DNA from: Desulfatiglans sp.
GTDB lineage: Bacteria > Desulfobacterota > DSM-4660 > Desulfatiglandales > HGW-15
NCBI GenBank assembly: GCA_012513605.1
Contig: JAAZBV010000085.1
Location: 43,234 to 107,233 of the forward strand
Direction of reading: 5' to 3'
Length of the DNA stretch: 64,000 nucleotides
Both the position numbers and the translations under genes were made by a program. Below are positions 37,052 through 46,117 of this stretch, piece by piece. The stretch's first letter is position 1; each line of letters opens with the position of its first letter. The notes below the pieces were generated by a model, which searched no databases, was not told where the DNA came from, and was given only the letters and a program-made list of their open reading frames with translations.

Positions 37052-39955
37052 TTAATCTTCTCCCATGGATAATACTTTAAGTTGTTTTGACAATTGAATA
37101 GATCCCAGTTTAAGCTGGGCCCTCTGCTGCAGTATTGAGTCCTCGCCTCCTTCTGAGATATCCCCGAGCAGGGTCTCTGCCTTACTGTTATCACCTGTCT
37201 TTATATAGCCCATTGCCTGCCTGAACCTGATCTCCCAGTAATCCTGGTTGTCAGAGTCATAACCCAGGTCAAACCCCTTTTCAAATGCCTTTACCGCCTG
37301 TAAATATTTACCCTCAGCATGAAGGACATTACCCAGCTCTATGTATGATCTGGGCAACAACTCCTGACTGCCTTTATTATCAAGGGCAATATTTATGCTG
37401 TTTACAAGGGCATTTCTTGCCTCATTATACTGTTTTCGCCCCTTGAAGTTAATGCCCAGATTCAGATATGCCTTTGCCATATCATGGGGTGGAAGGGTAT
37501 TGCTGTTTTTTATAATCTGGTTGTAGATATCCTCTGCCTCTTTATTTCTGCCCTTAAGCTGATACATATCAGCAAGACGCATATTGACCATTTGCAGATC
37601 ATTTTGCTCTATTTTTTCCTTTTTTGCCTTTTCTAGAAAGGTTATTGCCCGGTCTGTATCGTTCATGGAGATATAGCTGTCTGCCAGCCCCAGCATAAAA
37701 TTGCCTCTTGAATCTATATCTATATCATGGGCATTTATCTGATTATAGACCCTGACAGCCTCATCATTGCGTCCAAGCTTCCTGTAACCCTCAGCCACCT
37801 TTACAAGCGCCTCAGGGTTGATCTTATCTGTAATATCTTCCCTGTTTTCATCATAGACAAAGATGAGATCATTATACATCCCTGCATCTTTAAGCCTTTC
37901 GATCTCCTTCTCTACAGAGCGTAAATAGAGCCGCTTGGCATCCTTTCGCGTCTCTGTCTGGATAGGTTTAAGGGCAATCTCTTTAATGGTTTTAATGGTT
38001 TCAGCATATTCTTTATTTTCAAACAGCTGATAGCCCTTTTCGAGCTGGGCAATCTCGCTGATAGTCTCATCAGTAGATGTCTTGCCTACCTCATCCAGCA
38101 TGGCGATATCAGAGAAATATTCTGCAAGCCTTAGTTTTGAGATAGATGCCCCTTCAGAACCGGGGTAATAATCAACAACCATTCTGTAATATTTTTCAGC
38201 CTCTTTATCATTCTCCTCATTATGATATGTATCACCTATGCGGGATAAAAGCAGATCAAGGCTCTCCTGTTGCCCCCCTAAATTGACTGCCCTGAACAGA
38301 TGCTCCCTTGCCTCACTGTATTTTTTCAGATAGATATAGTTCTTTGCATTGAGAAGAATGGAATCAGGATATTCAAGAAACAGACCGGGATACATGGTCT
38401 CAATCTCATTCAGCTTCTTTTCAGCCTCCTGGTAAAGGCCAACCTTATGATAATAATTACCTATCCAAAGGTTTGCCTCCATCGCATATTTTGTGTCACT
38501 ATACTGGTCCAGAATGGTTTTAAAATCCTTTATAGCCTTTTCTGTCTGATCGATCTGTAAAAATATCTTACCTCTTGTAAGATAGGCAAGGGGTGTTAAC
38601 TCAGGGATATCGCGGCTTATGACAATGCTCAGATAACCCAGGGCCTGGTATCCATTGTCCATTTCAGAGGCAACTATGGCCATCCTGATATAGGCAGGCG
38701 GGACATATTTTGATTTTTCAAAGTTTTCAACAGCAAATGTGTATGCCCTGATAACCTTTTCACCAATGCCTTTATCGCCCTTTTCCCACTGGTCAAAATA
38801 GAAATCGCCGCGCCAGAATGCGATCGCTTCACGCAAAATAGATTTTGGAAATTCATTTAGAAACTGGTTGGCAAGTGTAATGCCCATGCCATAATCGCTT
38901 ATCTCCTTTGCCTGCCTTATGCGTCCAAGCAGGAATGCCTCTCCAGGGCTTAATTTATCGACATTAACAGTTATATCAGCGCTGGCGGTCAGGGTTTCTT
39001 TTAATGTGGGTTTAATATCAGCAGTGATATGGGGCACTGATACCTTCTCATTGGCGGTACTGTTTTTGATGTTGTTCATTGCCACATTTTTATCTATCTT
39101 CATGCGCACAATATTCCTGAACTCATTTTTTTCAGGATCATTAATATTGTATTTTGCAGGGGTATCTTTCTTTTCTGTATTATTATCGGATGATAATCTT
39201 ACCAGTATCTCTTCAGGTCTTTCTGCCATATCCAGCACAAATCTGTTACCTACTGGTATCCATGATATCCCTGTCTGGTCAGGGGCTGAATTGAGGTCAA
39301 GTCGAACTGAAGTGGATTTGTCATTTATTTCAGAGACAATGGCGCTGTTTAACCACTTGTCTGAACTGTAATTTCTGGTTTTAACTCTTTCAGATGTGGC
39401 ATCAATAAAAAGCATCAGGGCATTTGTCTCAGAGTATTCTATCCTCCATCGCGGTCTTTCTAATGTACCAATAACCATCCTTGCTGCATTTTCCTTAAAT
39501 CCGAACCTGATATCTTTTATTACTGTCCCTGTGTTTGCATTACCGGTATTTTCTGTATCATCAGCAGATTCTATGTTTACCAGAAAAACAGACCTTTCAT
39601 TTATCCAGCCGCATGTGACCCGGCCATGATATATATCTGTTGTAAGAACGAAATCGGTTTTGGTTTTATCTGCTGCGCTATCGAGGTGAATATAAGGGTT
39701 ATTTACCAGGCTGGCACCAAACCCTTCCGGTTTATCAGTATCTTTAAAAGAGAGGGAAAGCCAGCCGTTCCCTGAATCACCCAGCGAATAAAAAGGTTTT
39801 TTTGCAAGTTTGAACGTATATAAAAATGAGCTCTCCTTTTTAACAGCCTCAAGATCAGAAAGCTTGTTTTTTATGGCCTCGGCCCCGGTCAGACCATGTT
39901 GACCAGGAAAAAGCGTAATTATTCCTGCTATAAAAAAATATTTTAATTTGCTCAT
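37052..39955 (-). CDS. exported TPR-repeat protein
   Basis: A 967-aa protein with an N-terminal signal peptide (YFFIAGIITLFPG). A ~300-residue beta-rich region lacks a clear name and looks like an AMIN-type module. From about residue 330 to the end it is a TPR superhelix with many YxxA/G repeat units (AYLTRGKIFLQIDQTEKAIKDF is not exceptional among them). It lies between a small membrane protein and the sigma-54 activator in the flagellar region, overlapping the former by 4 bp. A role in flagellar assembly or regulation is likely from context only. Confidence 0.78.
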   Translation of the reverse strand: MSKLKYFFIAGIITLFPGQHGLTGAEAIKNKLSDLEAVKKESSFLYTFKLAKKPFYSLGDSGNGWLSLSFKDTDKPEGFGASLVNNPYIHLDSAADKTKTDFVLTTDIYHGRVTCGWINERSVFLVNIESADDTENTGNANTGTVIKDIRFGFKENAARMVIGTLERPRWRIEYSETNALMLFIDATSERVKTRNYSSDKWLNSAIVSEINDKSTSVRLDLNSAPDQTGISWIPVGNRFVLDMAERPEEILVRLSSDNNTEKKDTPAKYNINDPEKNEFRNIVRMKIDKNVAMNNIKNSTANEKVSVPHITADIKPTLKETLTASADITVNVDKLSPGEAFLLGRIRQAKEISDYGMGITLANQFLNEFPKSILREAIAFWRGDFYFDQWEKGDKGIGEKVIRAYTFAVENFEKSKYVPPAYIRMAIVASEMDNGYQALGYLSIVISRDIPELTPLAYLTRGKIFLQIDQTEKAIKDFKTILDQYSDTKYAMEANLWIGNYYHKVGLYQEAEKKLNEIETMYPGLFLEYPDSILLNAKNYIYLKKYSEAREHLFRAVNLGGQQESLDLLLSRIGDTYHNEENDKEAEKYYRMVVDYYPGSEGASISKLRLAEYFSDIAMLDEVGKTSTDETISEIAQLEKGYQLFENKEYAETIKTIKEIALKPIQTETRKDAKRLYLRSVEKEIERLKDAGMYNDLIFVYDENREDITDKINPEALVKVAEGYRKLGRNDEAVRVYNQINAHDIDIDSRGNFMLGLADSYISMNDTDRAITFLEKAKKEKIEQNDLQMVNMRLADMYQLKGRNKEAEDIYNQIIKNSNTLPPHDMAKAYLNLGINFKGRKQYNEARNALVNSINIALDNKGSQELLPRSYIELGNVLHAEGKYLQAVKAFEKGFDLGYDSDNQDYWEIRFRQAMGYIKTGDNSKAETLLGDISEGGEDSILQQRAQLKLGSIQLSKQLKVLSMGED

Positions 39956-40278
39956 TTCTTATTCTTGTCTGCTATAGTTTTAAGAAGGTAGATAATCTCT
40001 TCCTGCTGCCTGATGATCTGAAGGTTTGTTTCCACCATAAACCTTGATGATACTGATATTTCACGCAGATATTCAGTATCCTTATCGTTGCTGTAGGTAG
40101 TTACCCTGTCATCTCTCAAGGATTCATAGAATTCTTTATTTAGCCTGAGGTACACACCATCAGGTATTTTTTTATTTGAGACTGAATCATCTTCTGCAAT
40201 GCAGTAGAGAGCAATCCCTGAGGCAGTAATGAAAATTAACACTGAGATATATATGACCTTTTTTATTCTGTTATTCAT
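39952..40278 (-). CDS. small membrane-anchored protein of unknown function
   Basis: 108 aa: a basic N-terminus, one membrane segment or signal (VIYISVLIFITASGIALYC), then a charged soluble part ending in a short coiled coil (IIRQQEEIIYLLKTI). Its stop overlaps the TPR protein start by 4 bp, so the two are probably made together. I do not recognise a family. Confidence 0.65.
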   Translation of the reverse strand: MNNRIKKVIYISVLIFITASGIALYCIAEDDSVSNKKIPDGVYLRLNKEFYESLRDDRVTTYSNDKDTEYLREISVSSRFMVETNLQIIRQQEEIIYLLKTIADKNKK

Positions 40279-40320
40279 TTTTTATGTCCCTGTGAAAGAT
40301 CTTTCATATAGTGCTCAATA

Positions 40321-40335
40321 GCACAACCTATGCCA
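40321..40335 (-). promoter_or_regulatory. weaker sigma-54 type promoter candidate
   Basis: Minus-strand TGGCATAGGTTGTGC, with GG-N10-GC spacing and a good -24 but an imperfect -12. It lies 43-57 bp before the small membrane protein gene. Confidence 0.45.
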
Positions 40336-40784
40336 TCCGGTTTTTTTACCGGCAAATAACCCAACTGTTAATATAACATCTTTAATTAATTGGTAATTTA
40401 TGTAAATAAAGCCATTTTCTTATCTGGCTTTTTAAAATACTCCCCATGATAATGTCAATAAATTGACATTGAGAAAATTTTCAATAGAGCAATAAGTTAA
40501 AAAAAGACAAAAATTTGTCAAAAATCTCTTTTTCATTTTCAGGCAGATGTGAAGGTATTTATGCCTGATAATATTAACTGGAACGGAAAATTTTTCATTT
40601 TATAATTATTAAGGGAACAATTTTCCTACAATGAGACCAGTGCAGAGTACCTGACATATCCGGCTGATCCATCCCACTTATGTAATTATAGTCCAATCCC
40701 ACTAGCCAAATCGAAATCGAAATCCAAGTCGTACTATCTTTTACCTTCACAAATTAATGACCCTGTTTCCTGAAAACCTATTTA
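40336..40784. other. divergent intergenic region
   Basis: AT-rich spacer between the activator-side and FlgN-side flagellar genes. Apart from the two sigma-54 type promoters at its edges I see no gene, RNA or strong repeat. Confidence 0.5.
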
Positions 40785-40799
40785 TGGCATTATTATTGC
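40785..40799 (+). promoter_or_regulatory. sigma-54 promoter before the FlgN/FliT-like gene
   Basis: TGGCATTATTATTGC, very close to TGGCAC-N5-TTGC with GG-N10-GC spacing, followed by T. Transcription would start near 40811, at the AAGGAG ribosome site of the gene at 40826. Confidence 0.72.
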
Positions 40800-40825
40800 T
40801 ATTTACATATCAAGGAGAATAAAGG

Positions 40826-41239
40826 ATGAATATAATCGATGTGCTTGAGAAGAAGAGAGACAATTTTTTTAAAATAAGGAATATCGCAACACAACAGGAA
40901 GAGCTGTTGTCTGATGATAGTCTTGATGAGTATATCTCATTATGGGAAAAAAGGGAGCAGATCACAAAGGAGATCGATTCTGATCAGAAAAAATACAGAT
41001 CAGCCTTTGAAAGTGCTGATAAAAGGGAAAGAGAAATAGCAGTGTCTTTAAACAGGGAAATATCCGAGGTAATTGAATCCATAATGGATGTGGATAAAAG
41101 GGTTGAAGAGCTTGTAAGAGAAAAACGTGATCTTTTTTTATGTGATATTAAAGAATTAAAAAAGGGTCGTACCGCTGTAAAAAGTTATGAAAATAAGAAA
41201 GGGCCTGTGTATTCAAAGTTTATCAAGACTATTGGATAA
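40826..41239 (+). CDS. FlgN/FliT-like flagellar coiled-coil protein
   Basis: 137-aa protein, almost entirely helical, with two long coiled-coil segments (about residues 15-60 and 65-120). Size, helix pattern and flagellar setting resemble FlgN/FliT export chaperones, which hold hook-cap or filament-cap subunits, but the sequence alone does not prove it. A sigma-54 promoter lies directly upstream. The HD-GYP/HDOD gene follows 36 bp later on the same strand. Confidence 0.65.
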   Translation: MNIIDVLEKKRDNFFKIRNIATQQEELLSDDSLDEYISLWEKREQITKEIDSDQKKYRSAFESADKREREIAVSLNREISEVIESIMDVDKRVEELVREKRDLFLCDIKELKKGRTAVKSYENKKGPVYSKFIKTIG

Positions 41240-41275
41240 ATAATTTCCATCCAGGCAATTTATTAATTAAAGAAT

Positions 41276-42799
41276 ATGGAAAAAAACATTTCTGAGAATA
41301 AACAGGGGACACTTAAAGAGTTGATCAACTCCCTGATGCTGGAGATTGAAAAAAAGGATCCGGCCATGAAGGCGCATGCAACAAGGGTTGCAAACCAGTG
41401 TGTATTGTTCGCTAAGGAACTTGACCGCCCTTCAAAGGAGATAAACCAGATATATATAGCGGGGCTCCTTCATGATATTGGTATGGTTTTTATCCCGGAC
41501 AACATATCATCAAGGAAAAATGGCCTCAATGAATCGGAGATGGAATTCATCAAAAAACACCCCATTCTTTCTGAAAAAATATTATCAAAATATGATGTTT
41601 TAAAAGAGATTTTACCAGTGATACGCCACCACCATGAGGCCATAGATGGAAGCGGATACCCTGATGGATTAAAAGATGGTGATATACCCATAGGGGCAAA
41701 AATCCTGCATATAATAAACATTTATGACAGGCTGATGACCAATGGAAATAATTCAAAGCCATCAAGTGTTGATGAGGCGCTTGATGGAATGAAAAAATTA
41801 TCAGGGCATACGCTTGACACGGGATTAACCGAACGCTTTATATCCTTCATAAAACCGGATGAAACCAATCAGGATAATAGAGATATAAATTCCAATCCGG
41901 CACCTGTAAGGAAAGAACCTGAAAAGCCCCTTGATAATGAGGAGATATTAAAGGGTTCAATAAAAGATATTGTATCCGGTATAATACAAAAATTCAGGAA
42001 TAATGATTTAAATCTGCCGGTATTACCTGAAGTAGTTAAAAATATCCAGGATGTTATCAATTCCCCTTCAAGCGGTGTGGACAAGCTTGCAGAGGTGATT
42101 GAAAAGGATGCAGTGATTTCTGTCAGGCTGATACATGTTGCAAATTCTGTCCTATACAGGGGCGCAGAGAAGATACATACAGTAAAACAGGCTATCCCGC
42201 GCATAGGGGCAAAGGAGACACAGAGCATTGTAGCTACAATAGCAAACAAAAGCCTTTATGAGGTCAAAGACAAAATATTTAAAAAAATGATGGAAAGGTT
42301 ATGGAAACATTCCCTTGCAACCGCATTTGCCGCGAGGAGCATTGCCGGGGAATTGAGGCTAGGGGACACGGAAAAATACTATTTTATGGGCCTTGTCCAT
42401 GATATCGGGAAGGTATTGATACTTAAGACCCTGGGAGATGCCCACTACAAGGATCAAACCCTGAATCTAGATGACATGATCGCTGAAGTGAGGGCTGCCC
42501 ATACAGGTTTTGGCAGCTCCATATTGAGAAAATGGGGCTTTGGTGAAGACTATTGCCGGGTCTGTCTTCTTCATTCAGGTCCAAAGTTTAAACCAACTGC
42601 TGATAAGGAGATACTTGTCACCAATCTGGCAGGCAATATCGCAAAAAAGGCAGGTTTCGGTGTGACAAGCACACCTGATTCTATTAACATCTCTACCCTT
42701 TTTTCAAGGATACTGCTTGGCATTGAACCCCCTTTGGTTGATTCTATTACAGAAGATACTGCCAGGCGCATGAGTGAAACGTCAGATATTTTCCATTAG
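41276..42799 (+). CDS. HD-GYP and HDOD two-domain signalling protein
   Basis: 507 aa. The first ~195 residues form an HD-GYP domain (IAGLLHDIGMVFIPD, then RHHHEAIDGSGYPDG), a likely cyclic di-GMP phosphodiesterase. After a linker, residues ~235-500 form an HDOD domain (LPVLPEVVKNIQDVINSPS, then GLVHDIGKVLILK). HDOD proteins often act in signalling or motility control. Its place behind a FlgN/FliT-like gene under a sigma-54 promoter suggests a link between cyclic di-GMP and flagella. Confidence 0.88.
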   Translation: MEKNISENKQGTLKELINSLMLEIEKKDPAMKAHATRVANQCVLFAKELDRPSKEINQIYIAGLLHDIGMVFIPDNISSRKNGLNESEMEFIKKHPILSEKILSKYDVLKEILPVIRHHHEAIDGSGYPDGLKDGDIPIGAKILHIINIYDRLMTNGNNSKPSSVDEALDGMKKLSGHTLDTGLTERFISFIKPDETNQDNRDINSNPAPVRKEPEKPLDNEEILKGSIKDIVSGIIQKFRNNDLNLPVLPEVVKNIQDVINSPSSGVDKLAEVIEKDAVISVRLIHVANSVLYRGAEKIHTVKQAIPRIGAKETQSIVATIANKSLYEVKDKIFKKMMERLWKHSLATAFAARSIAGELRLGDTEKYYFMGLVHDIGKVLILKTLGDAHYKDQTLNLDDMIAEVRAAHTGFGSSILRKWGFGEDYCRVCLLHSGPKFKPTADKEILVTNLAGNIAKKAGFGVTSTPDSINISTLFSRILLGIEPPLVDSITEDTARRMSETSDIFH

Positions 42800-42965
42800 A
42801 AAACTATTATCCTCGTTTTGACTTTCAGAATTCAATACCAAGCGATGTTTTTTTTAAGACCTGTTTTCCATTATCTTCTTTATTATTGGGTGGTTACACC
42901 TATATATCATTCCTTTGATATCTTAAATCAATAAATGATAAATTTTTCATTTAAGAATACTTGAT

Positions 42966-42971
42966 TATAAT
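42966..42971 (+). promoter_or_regulatory. -10 box of the marR operon
   Basis: TATAAT overlapping the left arm of the palindrome at 42967-42986. The -35 (around 42943) is poor. Confidence 0.45.
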
Positions 42972-42986
42972 ACGATACCGTATTAT
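42967..42986. promoter_or_regulatory. MarR-type operator
   Basis: Perfect 8-bp arms ATAATACG / CGTATTAT around ATAC, 60 bp before the marR start and overlapping its -10. A further half-site CGTATTAT lies at 42994-43001. Position and symmetry fit autorepression by the MarR protein. Confidence 0.7.
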
Positions 42987-43045
42987 ATTGCGCCGTATTA
43001 TTTTTTGTCGAACTTAAATGGAGCTCTTTATAGAGGAAACAGCCA

Positions 43046-43546
43046 ATGAAAGATCAAAGATACACTGACATAATAATTGGATCATTAAAGGCATGGCCGG
43101 ATGAAGACAAAGATATAGTGCGAGAAGGTCTCTATCTCCTGGACCTTCACAGGGAAATAGAGATGGTTACAGATATAATCGGGTCCAAACTTGGCCTTCA
43201 TGTAAGGCAGATTGAGATACTTGAAATCCTTTATAACCACCCTGATATGAGGTTAACACCTGCACAACTGGCAGATGAGGTGCACCTTACACGCTCAACC
43301 ATGACAGGAAACCTCGACTCTCTTCAAAAAAAGGGGTTTATTAAAAGGGAATCCCATCCGATTGACAGAAGGATGCTGCTCATAACACTCACACAGGAAG
43401 GCATTGATTTTTGTAAAAAAACAATGCCAAAAAGATATGCGCATGTCTTAAGGGTCATGAAAGGCATGTCAGGAGATGAAAGAAAAAATCTCAGTAAAAT
43501 ATACTCTAAATTACTTGGCATTATCAAGGAACTGGCAGAGGAGTAA
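43046..43546 (+). CDS. MarR-family transcriptional regulator
   Basis: 166-aa winged-helix repressor, typically released by toxic small molecules. The helix-turn-helix and wing are clear: MRLTPAQLADEVHLTRSTMT, then GNLDSLQKKGFIKRESHPID and RRMLLITLTQEG. It heads an efflux operon (outer-membrane channel, adaptor, RND pump), with the channel gene starting 5 bp after its stop. It probably represses that operon from the palindrome upstream. Confidence 0.9.
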   Translation: MKDQRYTDIIIGSLKAWPDEDKDIVREGLYLLDLHREIEMVTDIIGSKLGLHVRQIEILEILYNHPDMRLTPAQLADEVHLTRSTMTGNLDSLQKKGFIKRESHPIDRRMLLITLTQEGIDFCKKTMPKRYAHVLRVMKGMSGDERKNLSKIYSKLLGIIKELAEE

Positions 43547-43551
43547 AACAA

Positions 43552-44940
43552 TTGTTAACCAATAAAAAATCTTTACCTGAATTTTGTTATGGAATTATTA
43601 TCTTCGCATTTTTGGCTGCAACTACAGGGTGTTCAACAAATTCATTAGCATTACGAAAAACAGAGCTTACTAAATTTAATGATGAAATCGCTCTGAAAAC
43701 CAGCCAGGTTTTGTCAAAGGATAAAACCTATGACCTTAACTCATGTATTCAAATCGCTCTTGAAAATAACCTTGATATCAGGATTGCAGAGATAAATTCA
43801 CGTCTGGCAAAATTGGATAAAAAGATCGCCTTCACCTATTTCCTTCCCCAGGTGGATATCACAGCAACCAGAACAGATACGGATAAATATCAGATGCGCT
43901 ATACAGGAAGCTCCTATATGGCCATGTCTGACCAGGAGACAAGGGTAACTGTAATCAACGGTCAACTCGCCATCTTTAATCCTGAGACATGGTTTTTGTA
44001 CAGCGCATATAGCAAAGGGGATGATATCCAGGGGCTAATAAACACGAGGGTTAAGCAGGGTATAAGGCTTCAGGTCACTGCCCTTTATCTTTCATGCCTG
44101 TCACTGGAATCAGCATATGCAGCAGCAGAATCAGCATCAGCGCAGGCAGAAGCCCTCTTAAAAGAGATGGAGGCCCTGCATAAAGAGGGCATGATTCTAA
44201 AAAGCGATCTTGAAAAGGCCCAGGCATTCAAAGCCATGCAGCAGAATAACCTGTCCGAGGTAAAAAGACAAAAAATATATGCAAAGGCAGAGTTGCTTGA
44301 GGCCATGGGGCTCTATCCTCTTTCCGAGATAACGCTTGGCGCCCCCCCTTCCCTTTCAATAGATGAAAGGGAGCTCTCTGAGATGATCACTACGGCGCTG
44401 CTTAACCGGCCGGAACTCATGGCCGCTGATTTAGGAATTGAGGCCAAAGGCGATTCCCTAAAGATGGCAATATCCGCCTTTCTCCCTAAAATATTTCTTA
44501 TCGGTGACTTCACCAATAACAGGGACTCATTCTTAAAGTACAGTGACATCTTAACATACGGGGCATCAGGCATCCTTACCGTATTTGATGGATTTGCAAA
44601 CATATATAAATATAAGGCTGCAAAACAGGAAAAGGCACAGGCAATGGTTGAACGCGAACAGGCTTGCATCAAAATAATGCTTGAGGTCATAAATGCAAAG
44701 CAGGCCTTTGATCGTGAGGCGGATAACAGAGAGCGGTTAAAACTGGAGCTTGATTCAGCAAAAAGCAGCTTAAATGAAACAATGTCATTATGGAAAGAAG
44801 GCATGGTGACTTCATCAAAAAAACTTGAGTCAGCAACATATTACACATCAATAAAAAGCAATATGGAGCTTGCAGATTACAGGTATCAGGTAGCAGCGGC
44901 TACAATGGCTGATGTTATGGGCATAACAGGAAAGGAATAG
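43552..44940 (+). CDS. TolC-family outer-membrane efflux protein
   Basis: Outer-membrane channel of a tripartite pump. The N-terminus is a lipoprotein-type signal (AFLAATTGC). Two OEP repeats follow (YDLNSCIQIALENNLDIRIA; LNRPELMAADLGIEAKGDSL) with long helices for the periplasmic tunnel. 462 aa. The start is TTG at 43552 with GAGGAG 8 nt upstream; there is no suitable ATG. Part of the marR operon. Confidence 0.9.
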   Translation: MLTNKKSLPEFCYGIIIFAFLAATTGCSTNSLALRKTELTKFNDEIALKTSQVLSKDKTYDLNSCIQIALENNLDIRIAEINSRLAKLDKKIAFTYFLPQVDITATRTDTDKYQMRYTGSSYMAMSDQETRVTVINGQLAIFNPETWFLYSAYSKGDDIQGLINTRVKQGIRLQVTALYLSCLSLESAYAAAESASAQAEALLKEMEALHKEGMILKSDLEKAQAFKAMQQNNLSEVKRQKIYAKAELLEAMGLYPLSEITLGAPPSLSIDERELSEMITTALLNRPELMAADLGIEAKGDSLKMAISAFLPKIFLIGDFTNNRDSFLKYSDILTYGASGILTVFDGFANIYKYKAAKQEKAQAMVEREQACIKIMLEVINAKQAFDREADNRERLKLELDSAKSSLNETMSLWKEGMVTSSKKLESATYYTSIKSNMELADYRYQVAAATMADVMGITGKE

Positions 44941-44944
44941 GATC

Positions 44945-46117
44945 GTGAAAAATTTAACAGTTTACCTTACGCTTATAGTAATAATATTACTAGGAGGCCA
45001 TGCACTATTCGCCTCTGATGCTAAACAGAAATCACAGGAAAACATTGCTACAGTAGTGGTTACAAACACAAGAAAAATGATCTTTGAAGAGAGGGTGGAA
45101 ACATCCGGTAATCTTGAGACCAGATATTATTCTATTGTTTCTGCACGCTCTTCCGGGATTATAGATAATATCTTTGTCAGGGAGGGCGACCAGGTGATTT
45201 CCGGAAAAACAAACCTCTTCCAGATCGACAAGATAAAATCAGCACAGTCTGTTGATATCTCAAAACATTCTGTATCGGTTGCCGAGTTTACACACAGGGC
45301 CAGGGTCTCAACAGTTAAAAGAGTAGAGGCTGATTACAACAAGGCTAAGCTTGATTATGAACGTTATCAGAGGCTTTACAAAGATAACATGGCTGTTACA
45401 AAGAATGCCCTTGAAGCTCAGGAATCACGTTACATACAGACAAAGGCGGCTTTTGATGAGGCAAATGCAATGGCTGATCTATCTGAAAAGCAGCTTGAAC
45501 AGGCGCGCGCACAATACATCATAGCAGAGAAGGATTATGAAAATTCCATGGGGCTTTCTCCTATCAGCGGCTATGTAAGTAAAAGGTTCAAAGAGCCAGG
45601 CGAAATGGTATCTGCTGGCACCCCCATTGTCCAGATAGATGACCTCTCTGTTCTTGAGGTTTCAGCTTTTCTTCCTGCTGCCTATTACCAGAAGGTGATC
45701 ACCGATAAAACAACCATGAAAATAACTGTTGGCAACATAGATGTGGGGGAGCTTCCGGTGGTATATAAAAGCCCTGTGATTGACAGCAGACTCAGGAATT
45801 TTGAGATCAAGACCCTCATTAAAAATCCTCCCAAAGGGGTTACCTCAGGCGATATTGCCCGCATTAAAGTTGTTCTTCAGTCGCATTCAGGTACAGGCGT
45901 ACCACGTGAAACAGTGCTCAGAAAACTCGACGGTATAAAATTATTTATAACACAACAGGGAATCGCAAAAATGGTTTCTGTTGAAACAGGGATTGAAAAT
46001 GACGGCTGGATTGAAATTATCTCTAAGGATATTAAACAGGGTATACCTGTAGTTACCATGGGCCAGGATCGGCTTTTTGACGGCGCTCCTGTAACGATTC
46101 TCAGGGAGGAAAAATAA
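44945..46117 (+). CDS. RND efflux periplasmic adaptor
   Basis: Membrane-fusion protein with a cleavable signal peptide (LIVIILLGGHALFA). The barrel-sandwich halves are SARSSGIIDNIFVREGDQV and LSPISGYVSKRFKEPGEMV, flanking a long coiled-coil hairpin (about residues 115-200). A beta-barrel domain follows. The start is a GTG at 44945, five bases after the TolC stop. It joins the channel to the RND pump that starts immediately after its stop codon. Confidence 0.92.
   Translation: MKNLTVYLTLIVIILLGGHALFASDAKQKSQENIATVVVTNTRKMIFEERVETSGNLETRYYSIVSARSSGIIDNIFVREGDQVISGKTNLFQIDKIKSAQSVDISKHSVSVAEFTHRARVSTVKRVEADYNKAKLDYERYQRLYKDNMAVTKNALEAQESRYIQTKAAFDEANAMADLSEKQLEQARAQYIIAEKDYENSMGLSPISGYVSKRFKEPGEMVSAGTPIVQIDDLSVLEVSAFLPAAYYQKVITDKTTMKITVGNIDVGELPVVYKSPVIDSRLRNFEIKTLIKNPPKGVTSGDIARIKVVLQSHSGTGVPRETVLRKLDGIKLFITQQGIAKMVSVETGIENDGWIEIISKDIKQGIPVVTMGQDRLFDGAPVTILREEK

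Noticed and set aside
44313..44804. 163-codon minus-strand frame inside the TolC-family gene
   Set aside because: Antisense shadow; the plus-strand frame shows conserved OEP repeats and operon spacing.
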